64,000 nucleotides of DNA from Marinomonas sp. UCMA 3892 (GCF_012726345.1 NZ_PTXN01000008.1:1-64000), one strand, 5' to 3'; positions 38,419-48,510 are shown, numbered from the stretch's first letter. A program made the numbers and translations. The notes: a model not told the origin generated them from the letters alone.

Positions 38419-39336
38419 ATGGTACGCCAACACACACTTAAGAACATTATTCGAGCAACAGGAGTGGGATTGCACTCTGGCGAGAAGGTGTATTTGACAC
38501 TAAAGCCTGCGCCTGTGAATACAGGTATTGTATTTGTTCGTACAGACTTGGATCCAGTTGTAGAGATTCATGGTGATGCGCGAGCAGTCGGATCAACAAA
38601 TTTTGCTACGGCTTTATGTCAAGGTGATGTGAAGGTTAGTACTGTAGAGCATTTGTTGTCTGCAATGGCTGGTTTGGGTGTAGATAATGCTTATGTAGAA
38701 GTGAGTGCTAGTGAAATTCCTCTTATGGATGGAAGTGCTAGCCCCTTTGTTTTTCTTCTGCAATCAGCAGGTCTAGAAGCTCAAAATGCACCAAAAAGAT
38801 TTATCCGAGTTAAGAAGCCTATACGGGTGGATGAGGGTGATAAATTCGCCTCTCTTGAACCTCATTCAGGGTTTCGTTTGTCTTTCACGATTGACTTTCA
38901 GCATCCAGCCATTGGTGAAGATGTTCAAAGTACGTCATTTGATTTTTCAACGACCACTTTTGTAAAAGAGATTAGTCGTGCGAGAACGTTTGGTTTTATG
39001 AAAGACCTCGAATACTTTAAAAATAATAACCTTGCTCGTGGGGCAAACATGGAAAATGCCATCGTGCTTGATGACTACCGTGTGCTAAATGATGAAGGTT
39101 TACGCTACCGAGATGAATTGGTGCGTCATAAAGTATTGGATGCAATCGGTGATCTTTATCTTCTCGGGCATAGTTTAATTGGTGAGTATAAAGCTTACAA
39201 ATCAGGCCATGCCTTGAATAATAAGCTATTGCTTGCTTTGCTTGAGCATCAAGATGCTTGGGAGTATGTTGTTTTCGAAGATGAAGCGCAAACGACACCA
39301 ATCTCTTATGTAGAGCCTGCTTTTGTTGGTGCTTAG
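38419..39336 (+). CDS. lpxC: UDP-3-O-acyl-N-acetylglucosamine deacetylase LpxC
   Basis: LpxC is the zinc enzyme for the first committed step of lipid A synthesis. The zinc ligands are in [12 protein letters not shown] (His) and [15 protein letters not shown] (His and Asp, followed by the catalytic His). [12 protein letters not shown] at the start and the [10 protein letters not shown] active-site Glu/Asp region are standard. The 305-residue length matches the family. It ends in a degradation-prone-looking apolar tail (PAFVGA), as in E. coli where FtsH removes LpxC. It has its own probable promoter and a terminator after it. Confidence 0.97.
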
Positions 39337-39364
39337 TAAGTGATTAATAATTGATCGAATTATT

Positions 39365-39393
39365 AAAAACCAGACTATATGTCTGGTTTTTTT
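39365..39393 (+). terminator. Rho-independent terminator after lpxC
   Basis: The stem AAACCAGAC/GTCTGGTTT has the loop TATAT and is followed by T residues. It marks the end of the dcw/lpxC transcription unit. Confidence 0.9.
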
Positions 39394-39479
39394 GTATTTA
39401 GCTCCTTGATATTTCATGTTTTGTCACACATTACCATGATAGACTGTCTTTATTACTAATTGGCTACGATGAGTTCAAG

Positions 39480-42182
39480 ATGTTAGGAACTGTAATTAAA
39501 AAAATTGTCGGTACAAAGAATGACCGAGAAGTTAAACGATATAGAAAAATCGTTGCACAGATAAACCAGCTTGAAGAATCTTTTCACAAATTGTCGGATG
39601 ATGATTTGTCTGGGAAAACGAGCGAGTTTCGTGATCGTCTTGCAAAAGGTGAATCTCTAGAATCTATTTTGCCTGAGGCTTTTGCGGTGGTACGTGAAGG
39701 CAGTAGCCGTGTTATGGGGATGCGCCATTTCGATGTACAGCTCATTGGTGGCATGGTTCTTAATGAAGGTAAAATCGCTGAAATGCGTACAGGTGAAGGT
39801 AAAACGCTTGTAGCGACACTGGCTGTTTACTTAAATGCTTTATCTTCTAAGGGTGTTCACGTCGTTACGGTGAATGATTATCTGGCTAAGCGTGACGCTA
39901 ACTGGATGCGACCTTTGTATGAATTTTTAGACATGAGTGTTGGTGTGGTTTTCTCTGGTCAGGATCGTGACGAGAAGAAGGCTGCATACTTGTGTGATAT
40001 TACCTATGGTACCAATAACGAGTTTGGTTTTGACTATCTCCGCGACAACATGGTTTTTCGTTTAGAAGATCGTGTTCAGCGTGACTTGCATTTCTCTGTG
40101 GTAGATGAAGTGGACTCTATCTTGATAGATGAAGCTAGAACGCCTCTTATTATTTCTGGTGCGGTTGAAGACAGCTCTGAACAGTATCGTAAAATTAATC
40201 AGCTCGCCCCACTATTGGTAAAACAAGAGGACACTGATGAAGAGGAGTCTGTAGGGCATTACGTCTTTGATGAATCTCAACGTAGTATTGAATTAACAGA
40301 AGATGGTCATTCTTTTGTTGAGGAGTGGTTGGTTGAGCAAGGAATGTTAGCGGAAGGTGAAAGCTTATATGCAGCTGGAAACCTGTCTTTGTTGCATCAT
40401 GTCCATGCTTGTCTTAAAGCACACGTCATTTTTAAAAAGAACATAGATTATGTCGTTCAGGGTGACCAGATTGTTATCGTTGATGAACATACGGGTCGAA
40501 CCATGGCTGGTCGTCGTTGGTCTGAAGGTATTCATCAGGCGGTAGAGGCGAAGGAAGGCGTTACCATTCAGGCAGAAAGTCAAACTCTGGCGTCTACGAC
40601 TTTCCAGAACTACTTCCGCTTGTATGAGAAGTTGTCTGGTATGACGGGGACTGCGGATACTGAAGCATTTGAGTTTCAACAAATTTACGGATTATCCGTT
40701 ATTGTTATTCCTACCAATCGTCAGGTTCAGCGTAAAGACTTCAATGACTTAATTTACATGTCAACTGAAGACAAATTTGAAGCCATTGTGTTGGATATTG
40801 AAGAGATTGTTAATCAGGGTCGTCCTGTTCTTGTTGGTACGGCTTCTATTGAATATTCTGAGCTTTTGTCAAACTACCTTGTTAAGAAAGGCGTTAAGCA
40901 TAATGTTTTAAATGCTAAGCAGCATGAGCGCGAAGCTGAAATTGTTGCTGATGCCGGTCGTCCTGGTGCGGTAACAATTGCAACAAACATGGCTGGCCGT
41001 GGTACGGATATTGTGTTGGGTGGCAACCTTCAGGTTGAGTTAGCTAAGCTGGGTGAAAATGCTAGTGAAGATGAAATCAATGCTTTAAAAGCTGATTGGA
41101 AAGCTCGTAATGAGTCAGTTCTTGCTGCCGGTGGTTTACATATCATTGGTACAGAGCGCCATGAATCACGCCGTATTGATAATCAACTTCGTGGCCGTGC
41201 TGGTCGTCAAGGTGATGTTGGTTCGTCGCGCTTTTATTTGTCATTAGAAGATAATTTAATGCGTATTTTCATGTCAGATCGCATCAAGAAAATGATGATG
41301 GCGCTCGGTATGGAGAAAGGTGAAGCGATTGAGCATAAGATGGTTTCTAACGCGATTGAAAAAGCACAGCGCAAAGTAGAAGGGCGTAACTTTGACATTC
41401 GTAAGCAATTGCTTGAATACGATGATGTTGCTAATGATCAGCGTCAAGTAATTTATCGTCAGCGTTTTGATATGATGGTGTCTGAAGATCTATCTGAAGC
41501 TATTTCCGCAATGCGAGAAGAAGTTGTTACCAGTTTGGTTGATGAGTTTATTCCACCTCAAAGTATTTTCGATATGTGGGACCTTGAAGGGTTGGAAGAG
41601 AAGGCTCGTAACGAATTTGGTCTAGAGCTTCCTGTTGCGAAATGGGTAGAAGAAGATAAGAAACTTTATGAAGAACCTTTGCGTCAGAAAATATTAGACA
41701 CGTTTGTTAATGATTATCAGGCGAAAGAAGAAATTGCTGGTGAACAGCCATTTAGAGCTTTCGAGAAACAGGTGCTGTTGCAGGTTCTTGATACACTGTG
41801 GAAAGAGCATCTTCAGACAATGGATATGCTTAGACAGGGTATTCATTTGCGTGGTTATGCGCAAAAGAACCCTAAGCAAGAATATAAGCGTGAATCATTT
41901 GAATTGTTCCAAGGTTTGTTAGAGCAAATTAAATACGAAGTGATTCAGATCATTACTCGTGTGAAAGTACAGTCTGCTGAAGAGGCAGAAAAAATCGAAG
42001 CGGCTCGTAGACTGCAAGAGGAAAAAACGACCATGAATATGATTCATGACTCGTTAGATTCCTTGTCTGACGGTGGTTCTGATTCTGCTGATGGTCAAGA
42101 GTATCCTAAAGTGGGTCGCAATGAGCCTTGTCCATGCGGTTCAGGTAAAAAATACAAACAATGTCACGGTAGTCTTGTTTAA
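39480..42182 (+). CDS. secA: Preprotein translocase ATPase SecA
   Basis: SecA drives preproteins through SecYEG. The Walker [12 protein letters not shown] (about 102-112), [15 protein letters not shown] and the second motor domain ([24 protein letters not shown]) are complete. The C-terminus carries the zinc-binding SecB/phospholipid tail [17 protein letters not shown]. The 900-residue length is typical. No secM-like arrest gene is present in the 143-base gap after lpxC. argJ follows after 15 bases. Confidence 0.98.
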   Translation: MLGTVIKKIVGTKNDREVKRYRKIVAQINQLEESFHKLSDDDLSGKTSEFRDRLAKGESLESILPEAFAVVREGSSRVMGMRHFDVQLIGGMVLNEGKIAEMRTGEGKTLVATLAVYLNALSSKGVHVVTVNDYLAKRDANWMRPLYEFLDMSVGVVFSGQDRDEKKAAYLCDITYGTNNEFGFDYLRDNMVFRLEDRVQRDLHFSVVDEVDSILIDEARTPLIISGAVEDSSEQYRKINQLAPLLVKQEDTDEEESVGHYVFDESQRSIELTEDGHSFVEEWLVEQGMLAEGESLYAAGNLSLLHHVHACLKAHVIFKKNIDYVVQGDQIVIVDEHTGRTMAGRRWSEGIHQAVEAKEGVTIQAESQTLASTTFQNYFRLYEKLSGMTGTADTEAFEFQQIYGLSVIVIPTNRQVQRKDFNDLIYMSTEDKFEAIVLDIEEIVNQGRPVLVGTASIEYSELLSNYLVKKGVKHNVLNAKQHEREAEIVADAGRPGAVTIATNMAGRGTDIVLGGNLQVELAKLGENASEDEINALKADWKARNESVLAAGGLHIIGTERHESRRIDNQLRGRAGRQGDVGSSRFYLSLEDNLMRIFMSDRIKKMMMALGMEKGEAIEHKMVSNAIEKAQRKVEGRNFDIRKQLLEYDDVANDQRQVIYRQRFDMMVSEDLSEAISAMREEVVTSLVDEFIPPQSIFDMWDLEGLEEKARNEFGLELPVAKWVEEDKKLYEEPLRQKILDTFVNDYQAKEEIAGEQPFRAFEKQVLLQVLDTLWKEHLQTMDMLRQGIHLRGYAQKNPKQEYKRESFELFQGLLEQIKYEVIQIITRVKVQSAEEAEKIEAARRLQEEKTTMNMIHDSLDSLSDGGSDSADGQEYPKVGRNEPCPCGSGKKYKQCHGSLV

Positions 42183-42197
42183 TTGGAGAAAGTTTAA

Positions 42198-43418
42198 ATG
42201 GCTGTAGGGTTGCATGATTTTCCTCTTATTCCTGAAATAAAAGGAATTAGAATTGGTGTTGCTGAAGCTGGTATTAAAAAGCCCAACAAAAAAGATGTTG
42301 TGATTTTTGAAATTTGTGAAGGTGCATCAGTTGCTGGTGTTTTTACTCAGAATGCTTTTTGCGCTGCGCCTGTGCGTATATGTCAAAAACATTTAGGCTT
42401 GGCTGATAGTCGTTATTTGCTTATCAATACGGGTAACGCAAATGCCGGTACGGGTAAGACTGGCCTAGAGACGGCCCTTAAGACTTGTGAGGTTTTGGCT
42501 GAAGAGGTTGGAGTTAGTGTCGAGTCAATTTTGCCTTTTTCAACAGGTGTTATTGGCGAGCCATTGCCTGTGGCAAAAATTGTTGCAGCCATTCCTAAAG
42601 CGCTTGAAAATTTATCCTGTGATAACTGGAAGTCCGCTGGTGTTGGTATTATGACTACCGATACTTTGCCAAAGGGTTCTGTGCGAACTTTCGAATTTGA
42701 AGGTCAAACTTTTTCCATCGCGGGTATTTCAAAGGGTGCCGGCATGATTCGTCCTAATATGGCGACTATGTTGGGCTATGTTTGCAGTGATATTGCGATG
42801 GATGTTGAGGTGCTTCAGGCTATTTTGAAGGATGTGGTGAATAAGAGCTTTAACCGTATTACGGTTGATAGTGATACATCCACCAATGATTCCTGTATTG
42901 CTGTTGCAACTGGCATGGCAGGAAACACGAAAGTTACTTCTCTTGATGAGCCGTTAGCGAAAGCTTTTATCGCTGCATTTACTGCGGTTATGCAAGAGTT
43001 GGCGCATGCTATCGTTCGTGATGGTGAAGGAGCGACAAAGTTTGTGACTGTTGAGGTTGTTGGTGCGGCTGTAGAGTCTGATGCAACCAAAGTGGCTTTT
43101 GAAATCGCTCATTCTCCGTTGGTGAAAACGGCGCTTTTCGCTTCCGATCCTAACTGGGGTCGTATCCTTGCGGTTGTTGGTCGTGCTGGTGTTGAAGGTT
43201 TGGATGTTGATCGTGTTCAACTTCATATTAATGGCTTTGAAGTTGCTCGTGATGGTGGTCGTTCACCTGACTATCTTGAAGAGCATGGTAAGCAAGCTAT
43301 GGCACCTCAAGAAATTCATATTGTGCTAGATTTAGGCATGGGGTCATTGTCTGATACGGTTTGGACGACAGACTTTTCTCATGAATATGTCACCATTAAT
43401 GCTGAGTACCGTACCTAA
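42198..43418 (+). CDS. argJ: Glutamate N-acetyltransferase / amino-acid acetyltransferase ArgJ
   Basis: ArgJ moves the acetyl group from N-acetylornithine to glutamate, recycling it in arginine synthesis; some forms also use acetyl-CoA. The proenzyme cleaves itself before the nucleophilic Thr in KGAGMIRPNMATMLGYV. INTGNANAGTG and the C-terminal FASDPNWGRILAVVGRAG are conserved. The 406-residue length is standard. The secA-argJ-mutT order is seen in pseudomonads. Its stop shares a base with the mutT ATG. Confidence 0.95.
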   Translation: MAVGLHDFPLIPEIKGIRIGVAEAGIKKPNKKDVVIFEICEGASVAGVFTQNAFCAAPVRICQKHLGLADSRYLLINTGNANAGTGKTGLETALKTCEVLAEEVGVSVESILPFSTGVIGEPLPVAKIVAAIPKALENLSCDNWKSAGVGIMTTDTLPKGSVRTFEFEGQTFSIAGISKGAGMIRPNMATMLGYVCSDIAMDVEVLQAILKDVVNKSFNRITVDSDTSTNDSCIAVATGMAGNTKVTSLDEPLAKAFIAAFTAVMQELAHAIVRDGEGATKFVTVEVVGAAVESDATKVAFEIAHSPLVKTALFASDPNWGRILAVVGRAGVEGLDVDRVQLHINGFEVARDGGRSPDYLEEHGKQAMAPQEIHIVLDLGMGSLSDTVWTTDFSHEYVTINAEYRT

Positions 43419-43804
43419 TGTTGGTTAGAGTTGCTGTTGGTATTATTCTTCGTAATGGCGCTGTTTTTATTGCTCTTCGTAACTCCACTCAGCATCAGGG
43501 TGGTCTGTGGGAGTTTCCAGGAGGTAAATGTGAGCCTTCTGAATCTGCTGAGATTGCTTTGGCAAGAGAGTTGAAGGAAGAGTGTGGTATTGCCGTAACT
43601 GAGAGTTCTTTTTATAAAGCGATATCTCATGATTACGGTGATAAGCAGGTCGAACTTTGTTTCTATAAGGTAACAGGTTTTGATGGTGAGCCAGAGGGGA
43701 GTGAGGGGCAAACAGTAAATTGGGTAGCTATTTCTAACTTGTCGGCTTATCGTTTTCCTGAGGCTAATCAGCAGATTGTTTCTGAGTTGATGGCGGCTGT
43801 TTGA
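43418..43804 (+). CDS. mutT: 8-oxo-dGTP diphosphatase MutT
   Basis: MutT hydrolyses 8-oxo-dGTP to prevent its incorporation into DNA. A perfect Nudix box is visible: GKCEPSE, seven residues, then REL, KEECGI. The 128-residue length matches E. coli MutT. It is the last gene of the secA-argJ-mutT unit, followed by a terminator. Confidence 0.93.
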   Translation: MLVRVAVGIILRNGAVFIALRNSTQHQGGLWEFPGGKCEPSESAEIALARELKEECGIAVTESSFYKAISHDYGDKQVELCFYKVTGFDGEPEGSEGQTVNWVAISNLSAYRFPEANQQIVSELMAAV

Positions 43805-43832
43805 TTTAATTGTGCCAATGTTTAGTTAGTTT

Positions 43833-43863
43833 AAAAAAGAGCTTCAGTTGAAGCTCTTTTTTT
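43833..43863 (+). terminator. Rho-independent terminator after mutT
   Basis: The stem AAAGAGCTTC/GAAGCTCTTT has a short loop (AGTT) and a T-run. It could serve the convergent receiver gene too. Confidence 0.9.
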
Positions 43864-43904
43864 GTTTTTAATCTTTAAATTGGTTTGTGATTAAAGGTAC
43901 GGTG

Positions 43905-44702
43905 TCAATTTAGGATTTTTGCCAATAACTTTCTAACTACACTTGGTTCAAAAGGTTTTCCGCAAATGGCGTCTACACCTTCTTGTGCAATGTTTGATAA
44001 TTGGCTGTCTTCAGAGTTTGAGCTAACCATTAGTATGGGAATGTGTGCAATTGTCGGGTCTTTCCGAACGGCATCAGTCAATTCTTTACCGTCCATTTCT
44101 GGCATATTGTAATCGGTAACAATAAGATCAAATTCCATTTCGTTAAGGAGTGCAATTGCTTCTTTGCCATTTTCTGCGAATTGTATATCCTCAATTCCCA
44201 TGGTATTTAGTGTTTTGCTTACATGTTTTCGTGCCATCCGACTGTCATCTGTAACTAGTACACGTAGGCTTTTGGGGTCAAACATTTCTAAGTCAATTTC
44301 TTCTTCGACAATTAGGTCCAAGGTTGCGTGAATGGCGCGAGTTAGGTCTTTTTGGTTGAATGGCTTGGGGAGGATGGCGAGTACGCCTGATTGTCTTAGG
44401 TGCTCTAAATGCTCTCTATTTCTTTCGCTGGAGATTAGCATAAAACACTGGTTTTCAGTGTCTTCATTGTTTCTGATTTGATCAATGAGATCATTTGCTG
44501 AGCCGTCAGGGAGGTACATTGAAGATATGACAAGGTCAGGCGGGAAAGAAGAGAGTGACGCGATAGTTTCTTGGATGTTATTTGCGTATGTGATTTGTTT
44601 TATTCCGGCTTCTTCAAGTGCTTTAGTGATGACTTTCCTCTGCATGTCCGATGGTTCTACGAGTAGAAAGGAGAGGTCACTTATTGCTGCGTATGTACTC
44701 AT
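43905..44702 (-). CDS. Tandem-receiver response regulator (pseudo-receiver plus receiver)
   Basis: This 265-residue protein is made of two CheY-like receiver domains without an output domain. The second (about 147-263) is canonical: Asp152/Asp153, phospho-acceptor Asp197 in VTDYNMPEMDG and Lys249 in GKPFEP. The first (about 10-125) has lost the phosphorylation site: the acceptor position is Ser61 in DLVISSMYLPDGS and the acidic pair reads Glu16-Pro17, though the Lys in LPKPF remains. No kinase lies nearby. It is monocistronic and divergent from the parvulin gene. The role is probably signal relay or kinase docking, perhaps chemotaxis-like, but no partner is visible. Confidence 0.88.
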   Translation of the reverse strand: MSTYAAISDLSFLLVEPSDMQRKVITKALEEAGIKQITYANNIQETIASLSSFPPDLVISSMYLPDGSANDLIDQIRNNEDTENQCFMLISSERNREHLEHLRQSGVLAILPKPFNQKDLTRAIHATLDLIVEEEIDLEMFDPKSLRVLVTDDSRMARKHVSKTLNTMGIEDIQFAENGKEAIALLNEMEFDLIVTDYNMPEMDGKELTDAVRKDPTIAHIPILMVSSNSEDSQLSNIAQEGVDAICGKPFEPSVVRKLLAKILN

Positions 44703-44842
44703 AATGTAAAGCTGCCTATATATTTTGTGTTGATACTACTTTTGCCAAGAATATGTAAGGTTAGTGATTGCTTATAGTTAATTCTATTATACTAAATAGG
44801 TTAACATGTTTTATCTAGTTTAATTGAGCAATAGGTGCAGTA

Positions 44843-45121
44843 ATGTCAACAGCGAGCGCATGTCATATTTTGGTTAAGACGAAAGTAGAGGCGGAGTCAC
44901 TAAAACTTAAATTGGATAAAGGGGCGGACTTTCATAAATTAGCCAAGCAATTTTCTACTTGTCCTTCTGGTAAAAAGGGTGGAGATCTTGGAGAGTTTCG
45001 CAAAGGAGATATGGTACCGGCTTTCGATAAGGCGGTTTTTGGTGGTCCTTTATATAAGATTCAGGGACCGGTTAAAACGCAATTTGGTTTCCATCTTATA
45101 AAAGTGTTGTATCGTTCTTAA
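44843..45121 (+). CDS. ppiC: Parvulin-type peptidyl-prolyl isomerase PpiC
   Basis: This is a 92-residue stand-alone parvulin that catalyses cis-trans isomerisation of prolyl bonds in the cytoplasm. The whole protein is one rotamase domain: [29 protein letters not shown], and the C-terminal [12 protein letters not shown]. There is no signal peptide. ATG 44843 has AGGTG upstream. The size and sequence match E. coli PpiC (93 residues). The rhodanese-loop gene follows after 20 bases and may be cotranscribed. Confidence 0.93.
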   Translation: MSTASACHILVKTKVEAESLKLKLDKGADFHKLAKQFSTCPSGKKGGDLGEFRKGDMVPAFDKAVFGGPLYKIQGPVKTQFGFHLIKVLYRS

Positions 45122-45141
45122 ATGTATTTGAGGAAAGATTT

Positions 45142-45570
45142 ATGAGTAATGTTGTACAGCTTGATGACTCTTATTTTGTTGCGCCTCAATTAGTCGAGGC
45201 TGATTTAGTCTCACTTAAATCGCAAGGCTTTGAGCGAATTATTAATAATCGACCAGAAGCAGAATCTGCTGATCAGCCTGCTGGTGAAAGTATTCGCGCT
45301 GCTGCTGAGGCGTTGGGTATGGAGTATGTAAGTAATGCAATAGATTTGTCAAAGCTGTCTCAGGAGCAAGTGGATTTTCAAAGGATTGCTTTGCTTGAGA
45401 ATAAGAAGACGCTGGCTTTTTGTCGAACTGGGACACGATCTTCAGTGTTATGGGTGTTGTTAGAGAATGGTAAGGGGGGGGAGTCTACTGATCTGATAGC
45501 TTATGTATCAGGTAAGGGGTTTGATCTCTCTCGTTGTGCTGTAGCGATGGCGCCTTTATTAAAGGTATAG
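45142..45570 (+). CDS. DUF442/TIGR01244-type protein with rhodanese-like active loop
   Basis: This 142-residue protein resembles the DUF442 family, a dual-specificity-phosphatase-like fold sometimes fused to beta-lactamase-type sulfide enzymes. The N-terminal half shows the family's GFERIINNRPEAES. The candidate active-site loop FCRTGTRSSVLW has the C-x4-R spacing of rhodaneses. Either sulfur transfer or phosphatase activity is possible; sequence alone does not decide. ATG 45142 has GAGGAA upstream. It sits between ppiC and an XRE-cupin regulator. Confidence 0.75.
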   Translation: MSNVVQLDDSYFVAPQLVEADLVSLKSQGFERIINNRPEAESADQPAGESIRAAAEALGMEYVSNAIDLSKLSQEQVDFQRIALLENKKTLAFCRTGTRSSVLWVLLENGKGGESTDLIAYVSGKGFDLSRCAVAMAPLLKV

Positions 45571-45610
45571 ATGCTAAAGGCTTCTTATATGAAAGTAGTG
45601 TTGGTGAATT

Positions 45611-46222
45611 ATGGTTAGTCGTCCATCGTTAGAAACCGCCACAGCGTCAGATCCTGATCGGTTTGTTGAGCCGCTAGAGCTTGGTAAGCGTGTTAAGGAA
45701 ATTCGTTTATCGAAAGGCTGGACGCTGGAGGAAGTAGGAAAAAGAACGGGAATAGCTCGGTCAACGTTATCGAAAATCGAGAATGATCAAGTTTCGCCAA
45801 GCTTCACTATCGTGCAGAAGTTGATTAATGGTTTGGAAATGGATTTGCCGCAACTATTTGTTGAGGCGAGTGAGCATTCTATTGCAGGGCGTCGTGATAT
45901 CACTCGCAAAGGAAAAGGTGAGCCCCATCCAACGGCAACTTATGAGCATGAGTTATTAAATTACTCGATTAGCCGTAAAAAAATGGTGCCGTTTAAAACC
46001 ACGGTTAGGGCTCGCTCTTTTTCTGAGTTTAAAGAATGGGTTCGTCATGATGGCGAGGAGTTTCTGTTAGTTTTGCAAGGTAAAATTAATTTTTTCTCTG
46101 AGCTCTATGAGCCGATTGAATTAAAAGAAGGTGATAGTGTGTATTATGATGCCACTATGGGACACGCAGTTGTCTCCTTGTCGGTAAAAGATGCAGAAAT
46201 TCTTTGGGTCGTTGCTCGTTAA
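45611..46222 (+). CDS. XRE-family transcriptional regulator with cupin sensor domain
   Basis: This 203-residue regulator has an N-terminal helix-turn-helix (about 25-82, WTLEEVGKRTGIARSTLSKIE) and a C-terminal cupin barrel (about 120-200, DGEEFLLVLQGKINFFSE and LKEGDSVYYDATMGHAV). Such proteins usually bind a small ligand and control a nearby metabolic gene. The neighbours are the rhodanese-loop gene upstream and DAHP synthase 43 bases downstream, either of which may be its target. The ligand is unknown. Confidence 0.88.
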   Translation: MVSRPSLETATASDPDRFVEPLELGKRVKEIRLSKGWTLEEVGKRTGIARSTLSKIENDQVSPSFTIVQKLINGLEMDLPQLFVEASEHSIAGRRDITRKGKGEPHPTATYEHELLNYSISRKKMVPFKTTVRARSFSEFKEWVRHDGEEFLLVLQGKINFFSELYEPIELKEGDSVYYDATMGHAVVSLSVKDAEILWVVAR

Positions 46223-46265
46223 TATATATTAAAAAATAATGAATAGAATAAGGTTGTAGAAAATT

Positions 46266-47612
46266 ATGTCACAGTGGAACCTAACAAGTTGGAGAGAAAA
46301 GACGGCGCTACAACAGCCTGTTTATCCTAATGCAGAGCATTTGGCTCAAGTTGAAAATACATTAGGAAAAATGCCTCCTCTTGTTTTTGCGGGTGAGGCG
46401 CGTCAGCTTAAAAAAGCTTTAGCACAGGTGGCCAATAGGCAGTCATTTTTGCTGCAAGGTGGTGATTGTGCTGAAAGCTTTGCAGAGTTCCATGCTAACA
46501 ATATTCGCGATACGTTTAAAGTTATGCTGCAAATGGCGGTTGTGTTGACTTATGCTGGTAAATGCCCAGTAGTAAAGGTTGGGCGCATGGCTGGGCAATT
46601 TGCTAAGCCGAGATCGTCAGGTAGTGAAGTAATTGGTGGTATTGAATTGCCTAGTTACCGTGGTGATATCATCAATGGTATCGATTTTACTGAGCAAGCA
46701 AGGGTTCCTGATCCTGAGCGTTTGGTGCAAGTTTACAATCAGAGTGCATCAACAATGAACTTGCTTCGAGCTTTTGCTCAGGGTGGATTTGCAGATTTAC
46801 ATCAAGTGCATCAATGGAATTTGGACTTTTTGAATGCGAGTCCAGCGGGTAGTCGTTTTCAGGGCGTGGCTGACAAGATTGATGACGCGCTTCAGTTTAT
46901 GGAGGCGTGTGGTATTGGTCCTGGTTTAGCTCAGTTAAAAGAGACGGATTTTTATACTTCCCATGAGGCGTTGTTGTTGCCTTATGAGCAGGCTTTGACT
47001 CGTAAAGATAGTCTGACTGGTGACTGGTATGATTGTTCTGCGCACATGTTATGGATTGGAGATCGTACTCGTCAATTAGATGGCGCCCATGTAGAGTTTT
47101 TGCGTGGTGTACAAAACCCAATTGGCGTAAAGGCTGGCCCTACTATGGATCCAGAAGATTTACTAAGATTGTGTGATGTGCTGAATCCAAATAACGAAGC
47201 GGGTCGTTTGAATATTATTGTGCGTATGGGGGCAGATAAAGTTGAAGACGGCATGCCTAAGCTCATTCAAGCAATTCAGCGCGAAGGTAAGCAGGTTGTG
47301 TGGAGTAGTGACCCGATGCACGGCAACACTGTCAAAGCGTCTACGGGGTATAAGACTCGACGTGTCGATGATGTGTTAAAAGAGGTGCAGCAGTTCTTCC
47401 AAGTCCATAACGCTGAAGGTAGCTATGCAGGCGGCGTTCATTTTGAAATGACGGGACAGAATGTGACTGAGTGTGTGGGTGGTGCTTTTGAGGTGACTGA
47501 AGCAGATTTGGCTGATCGTTACCATACTCATTGTGACCCTCGCTTGAATGCTGATCAATCTTTAGAGTTGGCATTTATGATTTCGGAGACACTTAAGAAA
47601 GCAAGGTCTTAA
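46266..47612 (+). CDS. Class II 3-deoxy-7-phosphoheptulonate synthase
   Basis: This enzyme condenses phosphoenolpyruvate and erythrose 4-phosphate to DAHP, entering the shikimate pathway. It belongs to the plant-like class [37 protein letters not shown] and [13 protein letters not shown] are the class signatures and carry the metal- and substrate-binding residues. The 448-residue length is typical. Such enzymes can serve normal aromatic synthesis or a secondary pathway; no phenazine or similar genes are nearby, so housekeeping use is likely. Confidence 0.93.
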   Translation: MSQWNLTSWREKTALQQPVYPNAEHLAQVENTLGKMPPLVFAGEARQLKKALAQVANRQSFLLQGGDCAESFAEFHANNIRDTFKVMLQMAVVLTYAGKCPVVKVGRMAGQFAKPRSSGSEVIGGIELPSYRGDIINGIDFTEQARVPDPERLVQVYNQSASTMNLLRAFAQGGFADLHQVHQWNLDFLNASPAGSRFQGVADKIDDALQFMEACGIGPGLAQLKETDFYTSHEALLLPYEQALTRKDSLTGDWYDCSAHMLWIGDRTRQLDGAHVEFLRGVQNPIGVKAGPTMDPEDLLRLCDVLNPNNEAGRLNIIVRMGADKVEDGMPKLIQAIQREGKQVVWSSDPMHGNTVKASTGYKTRRVDDVLKEVQQFFQVHNAEGSYAGGVHFEMTGQNVTECVGGAFEVTEADLADRYHTHCDPRLNADQSLELAFMISETLKKARS

Positions 47613-47662
47613 TTTTCTACTTATTGGTTTTGTGACACTTAAATAGATAAGAATTAGACATT

Positions 47663-47699
47663 AAAAAAGCTCAGTTATTAATTTAACTGAGCTTTTTTG
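47663..47699. terminator. Bidirectional terminator between DAHP synthase and GIY-YIG gene
   Basis: The stem AAAGCTCAGTTA/TAACTGAGCTTT is flanked by A- and T-runs on both sides, which suits the two convergent genes it separates. Confidence 0.9.
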
Positions 47700-47714
47700 T
47701 TTCTAATTTTTAGA

Positions 47715-48416
47715 TTAACTTTTGCGGCGACGAAATGCGGATGTGGCAGATTTGGATGTCACATCAATTTTTGCCATGATGAGAGCCATTTCTTCTGCTT
47801 CTGCCTGCTGCTGTGATTTTAGTTTTTCTTCGCGTTCTTTTTTTGATGCTTTCTCAGCTTCGCTTAGCATCTTCTGGATGCTGGCCTTGCTTTTTGTGCG
47901 AGTAGGTGCTTTTTTCTTTTCTGTGGCTGCTGCAGCGAGAGGGGCGTTTAGCCTGTCTTCACCGATGAGTTCGCCAAAGAATGATTTTGTTGTTGGGGCT
48001 GGTTCAAGCGTTTTTTTTGGGAGTTCAACGGTTTTTTTTGCGGCCACTTTTCTTGTTTTTTTAGGCTGCTCTGCTGTCGATACTCCGTTCGCATCAAATA
48101 GCGCTTTTTTGCCTAGATTTAGATTGGTGGCTTTTTCTGCTGTTTGTGCAATTTTGTAGCCACGTAAGCTTTCGCCGTTATAAATAGAAATGTAGTCTGT
48201 TTCTAATTCATACAGTTCTTCTTTGTCGCTTGTTTCAAATAGTTCTTCAACTGTAAAGGCCTCAACGCCATTCTCCCTAATGTCATTGTATAAAGGGAAG
48301 TCCAAACCTTCGCTGGTTGCTTCTACATATTGTTCGAAACGTTGAAAGCCACTATTGAAAGACGTTCCAATGTAGTGTTTGCCGGAGATGTTATTTGTGA
48401 TTTTAAAAACGACCAA
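47715..48416 (-). CDS. GIY-YIG nuclease-domain protein with basic tail
   Basis: This 233-residue protein has an N-terminal GIY-YIG endonuclease domain (about 1-92). FKITN and KHYIGTSF form the two-strand motif, Arg in FQRFEQY and the helix with ELYELETDYISIYN supply catalytic-type Arg and Glu. The remainder is low-complexity, rich in Lys, Ala, Thr and Glu (such as KKTRKVAAKKTVELPKK), with a helical Glu/Lys segment and a basic end (FRRRKS), suggesting nucleic-acid contact. The start is TTG 48416 with AGAGG eight bases upstream; there is no nearby ATG. It lies alone between terminators. Its role (repair, restriction or mobility) is unknown. Confidence 0.7.
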   Translation of the reverse strand: MVVFKITNNISGKHYIGTSFNSGFQRFEQYVEATSEGLDFPLYNDIRENGVEAFTVEELFETSDKEELYELETDYISIYNGESLRGYKIAQTAEKATNLNLGKKALFDANGVSTAEQPKKTRKVAAKKTVELPKKTLEPAPTTKSFFGELIGEDRLNAPLAAAATEKKKAPTRTKSKASIQKMLSEAEKASKKEREEKLKSQQQAEAEEMALIMAKIDVTSKSATSAFRRRKS

Positions 48417-48453
48417 AATCGCTGCCTCTTACGTAATATCTTTTTAATAGCAC

Positions 48454-48499
48454 ATAAACCCCATTCGCCTGAGGTGACCCAAAGGTGAATGGGGTTTAT
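48454..48499 (-). terminator. Long-stem hairpin terminator after the O-methyltransferase gene
   Basis: A 17-base stem (48454-48470 with 48483-48499, one G-U pair) closes a 12-base loop. It lies 12 bases after the methyltransferase stop on the minus strand. The T-run is short and partly inside the stem. Confidence 0.7.
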
Positions 48500-48510
48500 A
48501 AGAAATAGGG

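Noticed and set aside
39337..39479. Search for a secM-type arrest peptide between lpxC and secA
   Set aside because: The gap is only 143 bases and contains a terminator but no suitable open frame.
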